A stretch of 64,000 nucleotides of DNA from contig OZ231126.1 of NCBI GenBank assembly GCA_965153355.1, positions 97,650,001-97,714,000 on the forward strand, written 5' to 3'. A model generated the notes under the pieces. It ran no database searches, was not told where the DNA came from, and was given only the letters and a program-made list of their open reading frames with translations. A program made the translations under genes and the position numbers. The DNA is from Flaccisagitta enflata (taxonomy: Eukaryota; Chaetognatha; Sagittoidea; Aphragmophora). Positions 35,800 to 48,849 of the stretch are shown here, piece by piece; the stretch's first letter is position 1, and every line of letters begins with the position of its first letter.

Positions 35800-37150
35800 G
35801 ACATGTTACTAACCTTAGCGGAATGTTACTAACCTTAGTTACTAACCATCGACATGTTACTAACCTTAGCGGCATGTTACTAACCTTAGTTACTAACCAT
35901 CAACATGTTACTCACCTTAGCGGCATGTTACTAACCTTAGTTACTAACCATCAACATGTTACTTACCTTAGCGGCATGTTACTAACCTTAGTTACTAACC
36001 ATTGACATGTTACTAGCCTTAGTTACTAACCATCAACATGTTACTTACCTTAGTGGCATGTTACTAACCTTAGTTACTAACCATCAACATGTTACTAACC
36101 TTAGCGGCATGTAACTAACTTTAGTTACTAACCATCGACATGTAACTAACCTTAGTTACTAACCATCGACATGTTACTAACCTTAGCGGCATAACCATTG
36201 ACATGTTACTAACCTTAGCGGCATGTTACTAACCTTAGTTACTAACCATCGGCATGTTAATAACCTTAGTCACTAACCATTGACATGTTACTAACCTTAG
36301 CGACATGTTACTAACCTTAGTTACTAACCATCAACATGTTACTAACCTTAGCGGTATGTTACTAACCTTAGTTACTAACCATCAACATGTTACTAACCTT
36401 AGTCTTAGCGGCATGTTACTATCCTTAGTTACTAACCATCAACATGTTACTAACCTTAGCGGCATGATACTAACCATCGACATGTAACTAACCATCGACA
36501 TGTAACTAACCTTAGCGGCATGTTACTAACCATCGACATGTTACTAACCTTAGTTACTAACCATCGACATGTTACCAACCTTAGCGGCATGTTACTAACC
36601 TTAGTTACTAACCATCGACATGTTACTAACCTTAGTCTTAGTGGCATGTTACTAAACTTAGTTACTAACCATCAACATGTAACTAACCTTAGCGGCATGT
36701 TACTAACCATCAACATGTAACTAACCTTGGTGGCATGTTACTAACCATCGACATGTAACTAACCTTAGCGGCATGGTACTAACCTTTATTACTAACCATC
36801 GACATGTAACTAACCTTAGCGGCATGTAACTAACCATCGACATGTAACTAACCTTAGCGGCATGTTACTAACCATTGACATGTAACTAACCTTAGCGGCA
36901 TGTTACTAACCATCAACATGTTACTAACCTTAGTCTTAGTGGCATGTTACTAACCTTAGTTACTAACCATCGACATGTAACTAACCTTAGCGGCATGTTA
37001 CTAACCATCGACATGTAACTAACCTTAGCGGCATGTTACTAACCATCGATATGTAACTAACCTTAGCGGCATGTTACTAACCTTAGTTACTAACCATCGA
37101 CATGTAACTAACCTTAGCGGCATGTTACTAACCATCGACATGTAACTAAC
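35800..37150. repeat. 51-bp minisatellite in the last DPH6 intron (left copy)
   Basis: Units combine ATGTTACTAACCTTAGCGGC, TTACTAACCTTAG and ACTAACCATCGAC in a 51-bp period with shorter variants. On the gene strand each unit contains CTAAG/GTTAGT, the same as the true splice donor at 37151/37150. A shorter array of the same unit is at 54745-55423. Confidence 0.93.
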
Positions 37151-38822
37151 CTTAGCGGACCGCATCGAAGCGAGAAAACGCGAAGACTCGAGAACGTGAT
37201 GCTGAAATCCTACGAAAAAGATATGGGCAATTAGTTGAATTACACTATTCAAAATAATGTTTTATGACTTAGGATTTCCAGATTTCCAGGATTTTATCGG
37301 ATAGCAGATGTAAGGATAATTTGCATTGGCGAACATAAACAGACAGACATCTGCAAGGTATCTTCTGTACCTTTAAGTTATTGATGATAAAATCGACGAG
37401 AGTGCAGACTTTGTCGTCGTTGACTCCTTTCTGTTTTTCCTCACAGTCGGTCATCGTCACCGTCACCAGAAACGCATAAGAATAGCTCCTGGAAATGTAA
37501 GGATTTCAGAATGATATAAAACAGTGGAAGGAATGTACCTAGTTATCTTTCATCCACGATAGCGGGAATTGTCCATGTGGTATTGACCATCTACGCTGAG
37601 GAAGGGAAGCTAGTTGTTTTGACTGCCCCCCCCCTCACTGTAATATCATTGCCTTTGTAGTATCTTAATACTTCTTACTAGCTAATCCAAAGCCAGGTAA
37701 AATTAATCCAGGGATAGCTGCGCATAGTCTTGATAAACCCGCCTTCCCCCCCCCCCCCCCTCCATCCATCCAACAATTGAGCTCCATTCGATGTACCTCG
37801 ACGAGTTGGTACAATGTTCCAAGATTTGGATTCTCAATTTGAAAATTCCCAATGAGCAGACAGTTTCTCGGAATTGAGTGCTTCTTGAGCCATCCGTTGG
37901 CAGGGGCAAAGTGGCCAGACACTGCGGAAAATGCGATAATGGGCGATTGGGCCAACGATAAAAAAGGCGCATGAAATCGATAGTTTCTATAATGCTTTGC
38001 CATACACTTCAACGCATCTTTTCTCTCACATTAGCCATTACCGATCGCCTCACCACTTGACCTTCCAAATAACTAAAATACACATTACTTCCATTTATAT
38101 ACGGCCATATCCACTAATCCACTGTAAGTCAAGATGTTTTTTCCTTCCTTTAGCAAAGTAATACAAAAGACCCTTATCGGAAAGGCTTCACTTTCGGATT
38201 TTCATCCAAAGAACGAACCTGCCACTCCAACGCGGCTCCTTTGGGCAATTCTGGCACCATTACGAAAAGACGCATACATTGAGAGATGTTGGAATTGCTT
38301 TTCTCCTGAGAGTAACGAAAAGAGAGACGCATTGATCTTGTTAGTCGCGGACACACAACTCTATGAGACGCTGTTAGTCCGTCCGTCCATCGATCACGCT
38401 CAAGTTGAAAAGTTGGATAACACCTATTTAAGATGCTTCGTGTGTCCGTGTGTGAGCGTTTTCTTTAAGCGTGTGTGATGTTTGTGTGTGTGAAAGCGTG
38501 GGAGATTGTGTGGCTCTGCCCACCGTCCGCAGCGGTATTGTAACCCCGGGATACTTATTTTACGTCAAAACGCACCAAAACCGCGCTCGACAGAGAGTGG
38601 TAAGCTTTCAGAGAGCACTATTTGACTCAGCAAGTAATCATTTCGATACGTTCTTACAATAAGACCCAAAATTGGGGATGAGAAATATATATCTGTTGTG
38701 CCCGCTCATTCACCCCTCGCCTCAACCCGACCCCCCCCCCCTTCAGTCGAAGTCAGGGGCGTATTTGATGGGGCGTCAGGGGCAGCAGCTGCTGCCCTTT
38801 TTGTTGGGGCACAAACCCCATC

Positions 38823-38867
<45 letters not shown>

Positions 38868-41332
38868 AAATGTTTCTAGCTGTAATACAATGGAGTTTTC
38901 TGGGATCGATCTACTGAGCCTATTCATCCCCTAGGCCATTCATTCATTTATTTAGGTCCATGCCCTTGACCTTCATCAACCAAGTCAATTTGAATCAAGT
39001 CTCATTCTCAAATTGTCATCAAAAAATTGAAATTCTCTTTAAAAATGTCTGATAACAAACAATTCCGCTTTACCACCGAGAGGTGAAAAGTACAATGATC
39101 CAAATGTGACATGATTTTTTACAATAATTATGCTTCATGTCACATGTCAAAACATCATCCTTGAGCTTGTTTATGCTTTAAATAGTAGTAGAGCAAGACT
39201 ATTTTATATGTTAACACAATATTTACATTAAAAGCAATACTAATTAGTAATATTATTTGCATAATTAGCTACATGAGTAATAGAAAAATCATTGGGACAC
39301 AAAACTTGTTGGGACTTAGATTTTAGCCTGCTGCCCCAAAAATTTGGGCTCAAATACGCCCCTGGTCGAAGTCAAACATGCATAAAGGGCATTTCCCGCC
39401 TTACCTTCACACTCATTTGTTTCCGTAAAACTCTTTTCCATTCCCGATTAGCCACTGCCACAGTGGCAGGTTTTGTCACGAAACAGACCGCACTGCCAAA
39501 AATTGATGGTAAAGTTCTTTTTGTGAATTTGTTATAAAGAGATTTATGCAGCCTTTATTCCAATGACTGTAGATTTACCAGTTGTAGGCTTAATGAAGTT
39601 TGGCTATACCACTGAACGTCCGCAAGAATCAATTTGTTATAGATGCGTTATCGCAGCTCAATAAAAGAGTGTCGGTCAGTCTATCGGCATGTCGCAACAT
39701 CTCTTCCATAATCACGCGGATACCGCAACGAGTTACCCGGACGGGCTTGTTTCGGTTGATCGTTACAGATATGGCTCACCTGAATACGTTGTTAACATTG
39801 ATGTGATTCCGCGGAACACCGGGGGCGTTTCCATGAGCGGTCACATGCAGAATGCGTGTGATGTGACGCATCACTAAAGCGGCCTGAAATGCAACGATGA
39901 AAGATGATAGGACGATCAATGAATGATAGGATTCATTGCCGCGTTACCGGCCGTGAATGAACAGAGGCGTTTTCAGTCAAATGAAATACTGGGTAAAGTA
40001 ATGAATAACTGTCTCTTTCTTGATCAGTGGCAGGAGTGGCAAGTGGGCAGTGGCAAGTGGAGTTTGATACTATATAAAGTTTACTGTTGTCACTGTTAAT
40101 TTCACCACTGCCCACTGGTCCCATTCCACTTGCCACTCCCCACTTGCCACTCCCCACTTGCCACTCCCCACTTGCCACTCCCCACTTGCCACTCCCCCAC
40201 TTGCCACGACCCACCTGCCCACTCCCCACTTGCCACTCCCCACTCTCCCTCCCCCCTTGCCCTCCCCCCCACCTCCCCCCACTCCCACTCCCCACTTGCC
40301 ACTCCCACCCTCCCCCTTGCCACTCCCCACTTGCCACTCCCCACTCACCCCTCCCCCTTGCCACTCCCCACTTGCCACTCCCCACTTGCCACCCCCACTT
40401 GCCTCCCCCACTTGCCCACTCCCCCACTTGCCACTCCCCACTTCCCACTCCCCACTCCCCACTCCCCCACTTGCCACTCCCCACTTGCCACTCCCCACTT
40501 GCCACTCCCCACTTGCCACTCCCCACTTGCCACTCCCCACTTGCCACTCCCCACTTGCCACTCCCCACCCACCCTCCCACCCCTCCCCCACTTGCCACTC
40601 CCCACTTGCCACTCCCCACTTGCCACACTCCCCCGCACTCCCCTGCCACTCCCCACTTGCCACTCCCCACTTCCCTCCCCACGCCACTCCTCCCCACCCC
40701 TCCCTCCCACTGCCACTCCCCTCCACCCTCCCCCTTGCCCCCCCCACTTGCCACCCCCACTTGCCACCCCCACTTGCCACCCCACTTGCCACCCCCACTT
40801 GCTACCCCCACTTGCCACCCCCACTTGCACCCCCCACTTGCCACCCCCCACTTGCCACCCCCCCTGCCCACCCCCACGCACCCCCCCACACACTGCCACC
40901 CCCCCCTGCCACCACCCCACTTGCCACCCCCTACCCACCCCCCCCCACCACTCCCTTGCCACTCCCCACTTGCCACTCCCCACGCCACTCCCCACTGCCT
41001 CCCCACTACTGCCTCCCCACTCGCCATTCCCCACTGCGCCATTCTAGCCATTCCCATGCCATTCCCTGCCATTCCCCACTCGCCATTCCCATCGCCATTC
41101 CCACTCGCCATTTCCCCACTGGCTATTCCCTGCCATTCCCCACTCGCCATTCCCCACTCGCCATTCCCCACTCGCCATTCCCCACTCGCCATTCCCCACT
41201 CGCCATTCCCCACTCGCCATTCCCCACTCGCCATTCCCCACTCGCCATTCGCCACTCGCCACTCGCCACTCGCCACTCGCCACTTGCCACTTGCCACTTG
41301 CCACTCCCTACTCCCTACTCCCCACTCCCTAC

Positions 41333-41365
<33 letters not shown>

Positions 41366-44300
41366 ACTCCTTACTCTCTACTCCCCACTTGCTGTGGCAG
41401 AGTAGAACCAGTCTGTAAAGGAGATTCGCCAGAATCTCATTTGCATATTGCAGACAGTCATTAATGCGTTTATAATTTATGACCTTATTTTTTTATTAGT
41501 TTGATTTCCAGTTATTCTTACTAGTCTTGTTGTTTAGATTTCATAGCTATATTTATATTGTCATATTGATGATCATTTGATGGTTTTATTTCACCTTGAT
41601 GGTCTCAACTGTGGTTAGTTTGATGTGTTTGGAGGATATGATTATACTCCACTTTCCACTGCCACTCCACTCCTCACTTGCCACTCCACTCCCCACTTGC
41701 CACTCCTCACTTCCCACTTGCCACTACTCGCTGCTCCAAAGTACTCGCTAATGTCCCAATTTTAAGTGCAAGAAATTAGGAATATAACTGATAACATCTT
41801 AGTCCAGGTTTTACAATCCCCTTCAAGCTCCGATTTGCGCCGCTTCAATGACGATTTCGCCTGCAGTTTCATTTTAACATTTGGACCTCGTTATTTTCTT
41901 CGCATCCCATCTTAGCATCTTTCCAACTCCTTATCCCATCTCATCTTCGCGTCACCATGGAAATAGGTAAAAGATAGGGATTTATCTGAGGCTAGGGGTG
42001 GAAAATAGGTTTAAAGTTGAGGTTTGGGGTTGAGGCTAGGTTTAAGGTTGAGGTTAGGTTTAGGGTTAAGGTTAGGTTTAGGGTTGAGGATAGGTTTAAG
42101 GCTAGACAGGTATAGGTTTATAGGTTTTAGGCTGAGGTTTAGGCTGAGGTTAGGTTTAGGGTTGAGGTTAGGTTTAGGTTGAGGTTAGGCTTAGGTTGAT
42201 GTTAGTTTTAGGTTGAGGTTAGTTTTAAGGTTGAGCATTTAAGGTTAGGCTAGGTTTAGGCTGAGGTTAGGTTTAGGGTTGAGGTTAGGTTTAGGGTTTG
42301 AGTTAGGTTTAAGGTTAGGTTTAGGGTTGAGGTAAGGATTAGGGTTGAGGTTAGGGTTGAGGTTAGGTTGTGGGCATGTGATTGCATTGTACTAATGTTT
42401 TCATATTTTCCCAATTTTATTCAGGATACGAAACTGAACATCGCTCTGAAATCACCATATCTTTTATCAGTTAACTCGAATCAATTACAGGGACTTCTCC
42501 CTCAAATCTCTCCTTCGTTCAATTGGCGAGAGTTCTGTTTCCGTTTCAAGGTAGCTTCCCTTTTAAGTTTTCTTGAAGGAAATGTCATGGTGTTGGTAAA
42601 TCCCACCATGAATGGACAAAAAAAATCTCAGGTATGTCATAATTGTGTCTCACTCAATTAATCAACTTTTTGTTTAGGGTACGTTGTTAACTAAATCTAT
42701 TCACCGCACACTCCCCACTTCCTTTTGCCCACTCCCGACTTTAACTTACCATTGCCCAGTGCCTACTCTCCACTGCCCTCTAACCACTCCCTACTACCCT
42801 CCAACCATTTCTTACTTCCCACTCCCCACTGCCCACTCCCCACTCCACTGCCCACTCCCCACTCCACTGCCCACTCCACTGCCCTTTAGGCAGTTTCTAG
42901 CCACTGCTCCCATTGCTCAAAAAAGAGACAGTTATTCATTACACGAGCCAAAATACTTTGGCAATTGCACGTATATGTAAGCTAACAGAAAACAATTTAC
43001 GAACTTAAACTTTTATGATCAATAAGACAGGTCAAGTGTTGATTGACCTGAATGCGGACATCCGGCGATACAATCTCGAGAGTGGCGGGAATGAGGGCGA
43101 TTTGTCCGGAGAGAGCGATGATATTGTCGCAAGCCACGATCGCCTGAGCGTAAGGACCGATATTCGCCGGCGCCCAATGGGAGAGGGAAGAGACGTGGAG
43201 GAACCGTTGACGCTGTATTTTTTTAACAGATGGGCAAATGGTGGGTCATGATGTTCTACATGAAACCGTTTGTTTGTGAAAATAACCAACTGAAAAGGCG
43301 CAAATTCAAATTACCTGGTTGACATTGTTTACGCCGACGACGTCAAGCCAAAGCACGTCATTTGGAGGTAAGTTCAGCGAAATGCACGCGCGAGACGCCG
43401 GTGTACCCGTGAAGAATGCCTACAAACCAAAATAAAACTAAGTGCAGTTGTGGGTGATCGGAGTTCTATTTCAGATGATTGGATACAGTAAAACCCAGCT
43501 TTAACAGACCCGCCTCTAACGGAATCCCCCTTATGATAAATGATAACTTATACAGAGAAAAGGTTAATATAAGGTGTGAACCCCCTGAAAACTGTAGCAC
43601 CCCCACCTACAGCTCCAACCGACTATATTATAAACTCTAAAGGTAGAGGCAAAATGATTATATCAATACAAGTGGCGTCACCAGAGCAATTTTTCAATTT
43701 TGTTTTTTAAGTCAAGATATAGCTTAATAAAGCATCTAAATTAACTATTATCATAAATTCATAAAATCAAAGATTTTTCGTAATAATTTGAGATTGGAGT
43801 GGAAATTGCGAAATCGCTTTGGTGGCGCCACTTGTATGGTCACAAGCTTGAATTAGCAACATTAAATTTATTATTTATCACCACAGTTTAATCTGTAAGG
43901 GGGGGTGCTACAGTTTTAGGGGGGTTCACATCTTATATTTCTCCTTTCTCTGTAATACCTTCAATTTTTTTTTTTTATTCCTATCATATTATCTGAAATA
44001 ATTTTCCATTTATAACAAATAAGATTTGTCAATACCTTGAAATCCATTAAAGCAGGATCTTTAAAAAAACTATACGGTACCTTGAATGCAGGCATGCCTT
44101 GAAAGCGGGTGCGCTTAAGCAGAGCTCCGCTGTATCTGAAATTTAGCTTAATACTATCGAAAGTAGCTCAGCGGCAAAAGTACTGAAAACACGTACCTTG
44201 TATACTTGATTGACGATCTTGAAATGTTCCATCTTCCTCAAGTAAATATTGACGCCGACTATGTGATTGGTAGTGAGTCCATAGTTGTTAAGAGTGGCCG

Positions 44301-45731
44301 TCAACTTTTCCATGGCGGCGCGCGTGGCAGATTGTACACCGGCGTTTATCGTCACTTCCGTTTGCTCTCCGGATGAAGGCGGGAGACGACCTGAATTCGG
44401 TTATCAGATTGCATCGTCCTTTGACCCGAGTCGCGTTTAGTTCATTTATGGTGCCTCATGTCTGTCCGCGTCCGTTGATTGGTCGGGTAGTCGGCCTTTC
44501 CGTCACGCAAACGTTAAAACCACGCAAAACAGCTGATTTGGGCGTCTTTTTTATGTCTGCCGTTTCTCACGTCTTCTCCCGACTCGCACCCATTTTCAAT
44601 AGGCCATTAATTCATTCATTCATTCATTCATTCATCAAGTCAGTCATTAATTTTTTCTATCATTCATTCATTCATTTGTGCACCCACTCATTCAAAACGT
44701 TCATTCACATACAGACCGGACGCCTATTGGCCGTAACATGGGACCAAATGTTCAATCACTTCCCAGCTATAGAGGGGCAATAGTGCATAAGCGTTAGATG
44801 GTCAGCGGAACCCGTGCCCTGCTTAAGTAGGTTAGGAGTTTAGCTGAGGGAGGGAGCAGGGCAGCGGCCGGAAGGGATCGATGACCTATGCTTTCACACA
44901 TATGGGGAATTTTTTTTTTTTCTCAAATTTTTGATCCAAATTTGGTTTTGATAGGTTAAAGGTGGAAATTGATAACTGCCACGGTATAGCCAACTGTAGA
45001 CCCACTGCTGTACAATTGCTACTGCAATGAGTAGGCACTGATTAAACCCATGTGAGTGTAGGGGAATAACACTGGGTCCTCTCCGCCTCTTACAAGGTCC
45101 CTTCGTACTCCAAATTCGCGAGGCGCACATATTGGCTGCTGTAACATGGTTCTTAAGCTTATCGTGGAAATTCAAAGGCACTTTCCCAGCCACAGAGATG
45201 CATTAGTCGCAAAAGCGTTAGACACGTGGAACCCAGCCCTGCCATAGGCTAGGAGCCTAGCTGAGGGAGGGAGCAGGGCAGCGGCCGGAAGGGACTGATG
45301 ACTTCCATGCTTTTCACACATATGGGGAATTTTCCTCCTTCTTCCTAGCCTCTCCCTTCTCCGAGTCTGTGACTTTCCGACGACAGCTTATGCGAAACGT
45401 TGGCACACGGCACGTCCTTCCAAAAGCGCGTGAACGTTCAACGACTCTCAAGACGCGCCAACATGCTCCTTAATTTTATGTGCATGATTTTTTGATAATC
45501 AGGCATTTATAGTCGCTTGCACGTGACTCCAACCTGCTTTGTTTAACGGTTCGGCCACGGTCCAGTCGGTCACACTTTACTTTTTTTAAGACTTTATTTC
45601 TTTGACCTCCCTGCTTCTGCCCAAATGGTCTGGTGACCTCAAATATGGCCCCTGCCCACCCGCAAGCGACTTCGGTAGCCATGTATCCGGCCTTGTTTAT
45701 GATTCTCTCCCACTTGAGCACCAGCGTGGTT

Positions 45732-45764
<33 letters not shown>

Positions 45765-48700
45765 TTGGTTGACTCTCCATTGGTTTCTCTCTCTGTCTCC
45801 CGCTCATGGTTGTTGCGAAAAAAAAACAAGATGTCTCACGGTTGTTGCGAAAAAAAACAAGATGTCTCAAAGAGGAATGATAATACTAACACAATCACGC
45901 ACGCACGCACACACGCACGCACACACGTACACACACACACAAACACAAACACACTCTGAAAACAGAGAAACAGACAAAAAAAGCTTCAAAATTGCTGTCC
46001 CCGAGAAGATAAAGAACAAAACAAAAAGATCTCTTAAAAAAAAATAAAATCTGAAAAAAAAACTTTTAAAAATTTTCAAAAAAAAAAAAAACAATAAAAA
46101 CAAAACAAAAAATTTTCAAAAATTTTTCAAAAAAATATTCAAAAAAAAACTTTCAAAAAAATATGGAAAAAAATTTTCAAAAAAATTTTCAAATGATAAC
46201 AGTAATTGAAAATGATAACAGTAACTGAAAATGATGACAGTAGTTGAAAATGATGACAGTAGTTGAAAATGATGACAGTAGTTGAAAATGATGACAGTAG
46301 TTGAAAATGATGACAGTAGTTGAAAATGATGACAGTAGTTGAAAATGATGACAGTAGTTGAAGATGATGACAGTAGTTGAAGATGATGACAGTAGTACAG
46401 TACGTATGACAGTGGTTAAAGAGATACAGTAGTTGAAATGATGACAGTAGTTGAAAATTCATGACAGTAGTTAAGATGATGACAGTAGTTGAAGATGATG
46501 ACAGTAGTTGAAGATGATGACAGTAGCTGAAGATAATGACAGTAGTGGAAGATAATGACAGTAGTGGAAGATAATGACAGTAGTGGAAGATAATGACAGT
46601 AGTGGAAGATAATGACAGTAGTGAAATTAAGGGGGAATTAAGCCTTGAGGTTGGGATTTGGGCCTTAAGGTTGGATTTGAGCCTCAAGACCGGGATTTGG
46701 GCCTCGAGGCTGAGATATGGGTCTGGAGGTTGGGGGGAGGGGAGGTACGAAGGAGAAGGAGAAGGAGGAGAAAATTCCCCATATGTGTGAAAGCATAGGT
46801 CATCGACCCCTTCAGGGCCGCTGCCCAAAAAGCAACATGGCTGTAAAATCCTAGTACAAATGCCATTCCGCACTAGATGATCCTGACCAACCTCAACCGA
46901 CCACATACTTCACCAACTATCTTACCTTGAACCCCTGTAACATAGAAGAAATCCTTTTCAGTGACGAGCTTGACTTTTGTGTCGCCTTCGAGTTCTCTAA
47001 GAGCGCGTTTCTCCCTCGCAATCGACGCGGGGGAAGGACCGTCTTCCGCGTCCATGGCAACGTCCTCCTCCGCTCCGCTGTCCGCGCTGTCAGATTCAGA
47101 GTTGGCTTCCGTTTTAACGTGCTGCAAGGAGATCAGACGGAAAAAGCTTGAGAGTCAATACAGACAAACGTTTTTATTCATAACATGATTATCCTCCATC
47201 CTGCAACCAAGAACCTTTACAATTTGTGAAACAAAAGGACTAACGAAAGTAGATATGAGCTTCACTACGTAGAGCGCGTGTCAAAGCATTGAGCTATTTC
47301 ATATACTCAATAATGAAGCTGCCTTCATGCAAATACAAAAATAACTACAAAAATCCCTCATGGGACAGTAAATAGTAAGTTAAATGCCTTTAACAGCGGG
47401 TGCGCTTTACTAAACCAAACCAAACGTACCGAGTTGGGCTCCGTTTTGATTTCTATCTTGACGGCGGTGCCGCCATCTGGTTTATTGGAATTACTTCTGC
47501 CCGACGTGTTCCTCGATGTGGCTGCGCTGCCAGTGGAGCTAGAAGTAGAGTCCGATGAGGTCGACAACCCGCTTCCGCCGGAAGTCGACGCCGACCGAGA
47601 AGGGTTACTGAGATTGATGACGGGGGCGACGACGGTAAGGGCGGAGGAGGAGGAGGCGGAAGTGGGGGAAGTATTTATGGATCCGGTCAACGGACCGTTG
47701 GAATGAGAACCTGATATGGAGAAAAGAAGAGATCGAAGCTGAGTTATACGGAATTCACAGACAACGAGATTTACAGATAAATAAATGGATACATTTTGAG
47801 GGATGGAAAGATAAAAGTAAAACAGATATTCAAAGGGACAAATAAAAGAGAAACATACATAGACACATAGACAGACAGACAGACATGGCAAAAAAGACAA
47901 ATTTGAATAGATAGACAGAAACACGTACACAGATACAGATAGACAAGCAGAGGTAGATTTGAAGATAGTTGTAGAGATAGACGAATGTAAAATTATGAAA
48001 CTACGACAACGCTCACTTGAGAAAACGTGATTGACGGTGGTGAGAGTTTCTTCGTCCGAGTCGACGTCGATATCACGAAGGACTTCATCCCCGAGGTCCA
48101 TCGAATTCTTGACGGGCAACTTGAGAAGTTCGCGTCGACTCATCTTGGGTGCCAGTTTCGGAGCCAAATGACATTTCTTCACCTATACAGAACAGAATGG
48201 TTTCGCTTTTACTTATGGCAACAAAACCGGGCCAGATTTCATCGTACTATCGATCCATGTCCTATTCTCTCGAAATGTTATCTTGGTATGTCGGCGCCTT
48301 GTTATCCTCGGCAGAATATTAACAGCAATCTCGTCAAATTCAGTCTACTACTCCACTTACTTTAAGATAGGCGACTGGTGCGAAAGCGTCGTCAGAATGC
48401 ATAACAACTTCCTTTTGGTCGATGACGATGCGTTTCTTGAAGAGGGGACAGTCGAGCGTCAAAGATTCGTATTCCCCGCCTATCATTGAACAAATGGGCA
48501 TGGACGAAATGACAGAACTGAAAATTTACAGATTTTAAGCCATAGGTAGACATCACACAACCCAGTGAGTCACCTTCGCCGCAAACGTTGTTGCCAAATC
48601 TGCCGGACATTCTCCTTAAGTGGTCTTTCAATTCGGCGATGGTTTTGCCGAGATGCATGGCCGGTTCCAGTCCCAACGCCGCCACTTTGATGAGAATCGC

Positions 48701-48782
48701 TTCGATCTTGCATCCGACCATTTCTTCGATCAGCTCGTCTTGATCGCGTTGCCATAAATACGCCAATGGAGTCAGGTTTAAT
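37151..48782 (-). CDS. DPH6: DPH6 exons 4-17, left (second) copy
   Basis: Minus-strand exons: 48574-48782, 48361-48479, 48017-48182, 47430-47710, 46926-47121, 44198-44390 (left end 44197 by alignment), 43315-43419, 43048-43212, 39780-39883, 39405-39492, 38219-38305, 37797-37921, 37371-37488 and 37151-37209. Every exon equals its right-block counterpart in length. They encode the second half of the ATP-pyrophosphatase domain (PLAYLWQRDQDELIEEM, VCGEGGEYESLTLDCPLF, HSDDAFAPVAYLK), a Ser-rich/acidic linker and two RidA-like domains (TRAAMEKLTATLNNYG; SHWAPANIGPYAQAIVACDN). I see no stop or frameshift. This copy lacks exons 1-3 and so has no PP-loop of its own. It is followed by the only terminal exon. 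It is usable only by splicing from exons 1-3 or from the right block, unless it is an allelic assembly copy. Confidence 0.88.
38754..39364. mobile_element. hAT MITE present only in the left block
   Basis: Ends CAGGGGCGTATTTGA and TCAAATACGCCCCTG are inverted. The TSD GTCGAAGT (38746-38753 and 39365-39372) is perfect. The right block has the single uninterrupted GTCGAAGT at 57004-57011. A GA tract lies inside (38825-38862). It sits in a DPH6 intron. Confidence 0.93.
39991..42950. mobile_element. 2.96-kb TIR element with minisatellite body, left block only
   Basis: Ends share GTAATGAATAACTGTCTCTT in inverted orientation, continuing into AGTGGC-type sequence. They are flanked by the 7-bp duplication AAATACT (39984-39990 and 42951-42957), which occurs once in the right block near 57630. 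The body is dominated by a 14-bp array (40118-41400), a unique AT-rich part (41400-41980), telomere-like G-rich repeats (41980-42368) and further short CCCACTCC repeats (42710-42890). I recognise no transposase. Confidence 0.8.
40118..41400. repeat. 14-bp minisatellite (CCACTTGCCACTCC)
   Basis: Tandem CCACTTGCCACTCC units with many short deletions. They change to a GCCATTCCCCACTC variant at about 41030-41260 and to CCCTACTCC at the right edge. The variants run in blocks, which suggests local unequal exchange. Several very long open frames on both strands are by-products of the period and composition. Confidence 0.92.
43553..43952. mobile_element. 400-bp MITE with TA TSD, left block only
   Basis: Ends CAGAGAAAAGGTTAATATAA and TTATATTTCTCCTTTCTCTG are inverted. 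GGTGTGAACCCCCTGAAAAC further in pairs with GTTTTAGGGGGGTTCACATC. TA flanks both sides. The right block carries the empty site ATAACTTATAATACC near 58221. Confidence 0.9.
45509..45697 (-). mobile_element. Hairpin-tail family in a DPH6 intron (left block)
   Basis: Hairpin AGTCGCTTGCACGTGACT, CACACTTTACTTTTTTTAAG, GCTTCTGCCC, CGACTTCGGTAGCC and CCGGCCTTGTT. The right-block counterpart is at 59381-59571, with a perfect 18-bp AGTCGCGTGCACGCGACT palindrome, so the insertion predates the split of the two blocks. Confidence 0.75.
46190..46622. repeat. 19-bp minisatellite, left block only
   Basis: Unit GATGACAGTAGTTGAAAAT, repeated about 20 times with variants. It belongs to an insertion of about 1 kb (45.9-46.9 kb) that also carries a GCGGCC-type dispersed repeat end and is absent from the right block near 59830. 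The long minus-strand frame here is an artefact of the period. Confidence 0.85.
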
Positions 48783-48849
48783 CTATGAATGAGTCAATGA
48801 AAAGGGGTGCATTTAGCTGTCCATTTTAGACTTTTTCATAAGTACAGTA

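Larger units (their letters stand above)
35706..48843. repeat. Left copy of the duplicated DPH6 block (13.1 kb)
   Basis: Starts at AAAAATCGCGTTTTGAAAG near 35704 and ends at CATAAGTA near 48841. It aligns with 54661-61793 through 14 exons and their introns. It is longer because of private insertions: a hAT (38754-39364), a 2.96-kb TIR element (39991-42950), a MITE (43553-43952), an extra repeat copy at 44.8-45.4 kb and about 1 kb at 45.9-46.9 kb. Just beyond the right edge lies a mariner-like TIR fragment and then the satellite. Confidence 0.9.

Noticed and set aside
39933-41418. Very long open frames (up to 468 codons) on both strands across the CACTTGCC-type array
   Set aside because: They translate the 14-bp minisatellite in several frames at once, have no domain, and lie in an insertion absent from the sister block.
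46139-46906. 255-codon minus-strand frame with NYCHHLQLLSSFSTTVIIF repeats
   Set aside because: Translation of the 19-bp minisatellite, which stays open because three units make a multiple of three.
47434-47706. Plus-strand 90-codon frame, also at 60367-60639
   Set aside because: Antisense shadow of the DPH6 linker exon; the minus-strand frame has matching splice sites and phases.
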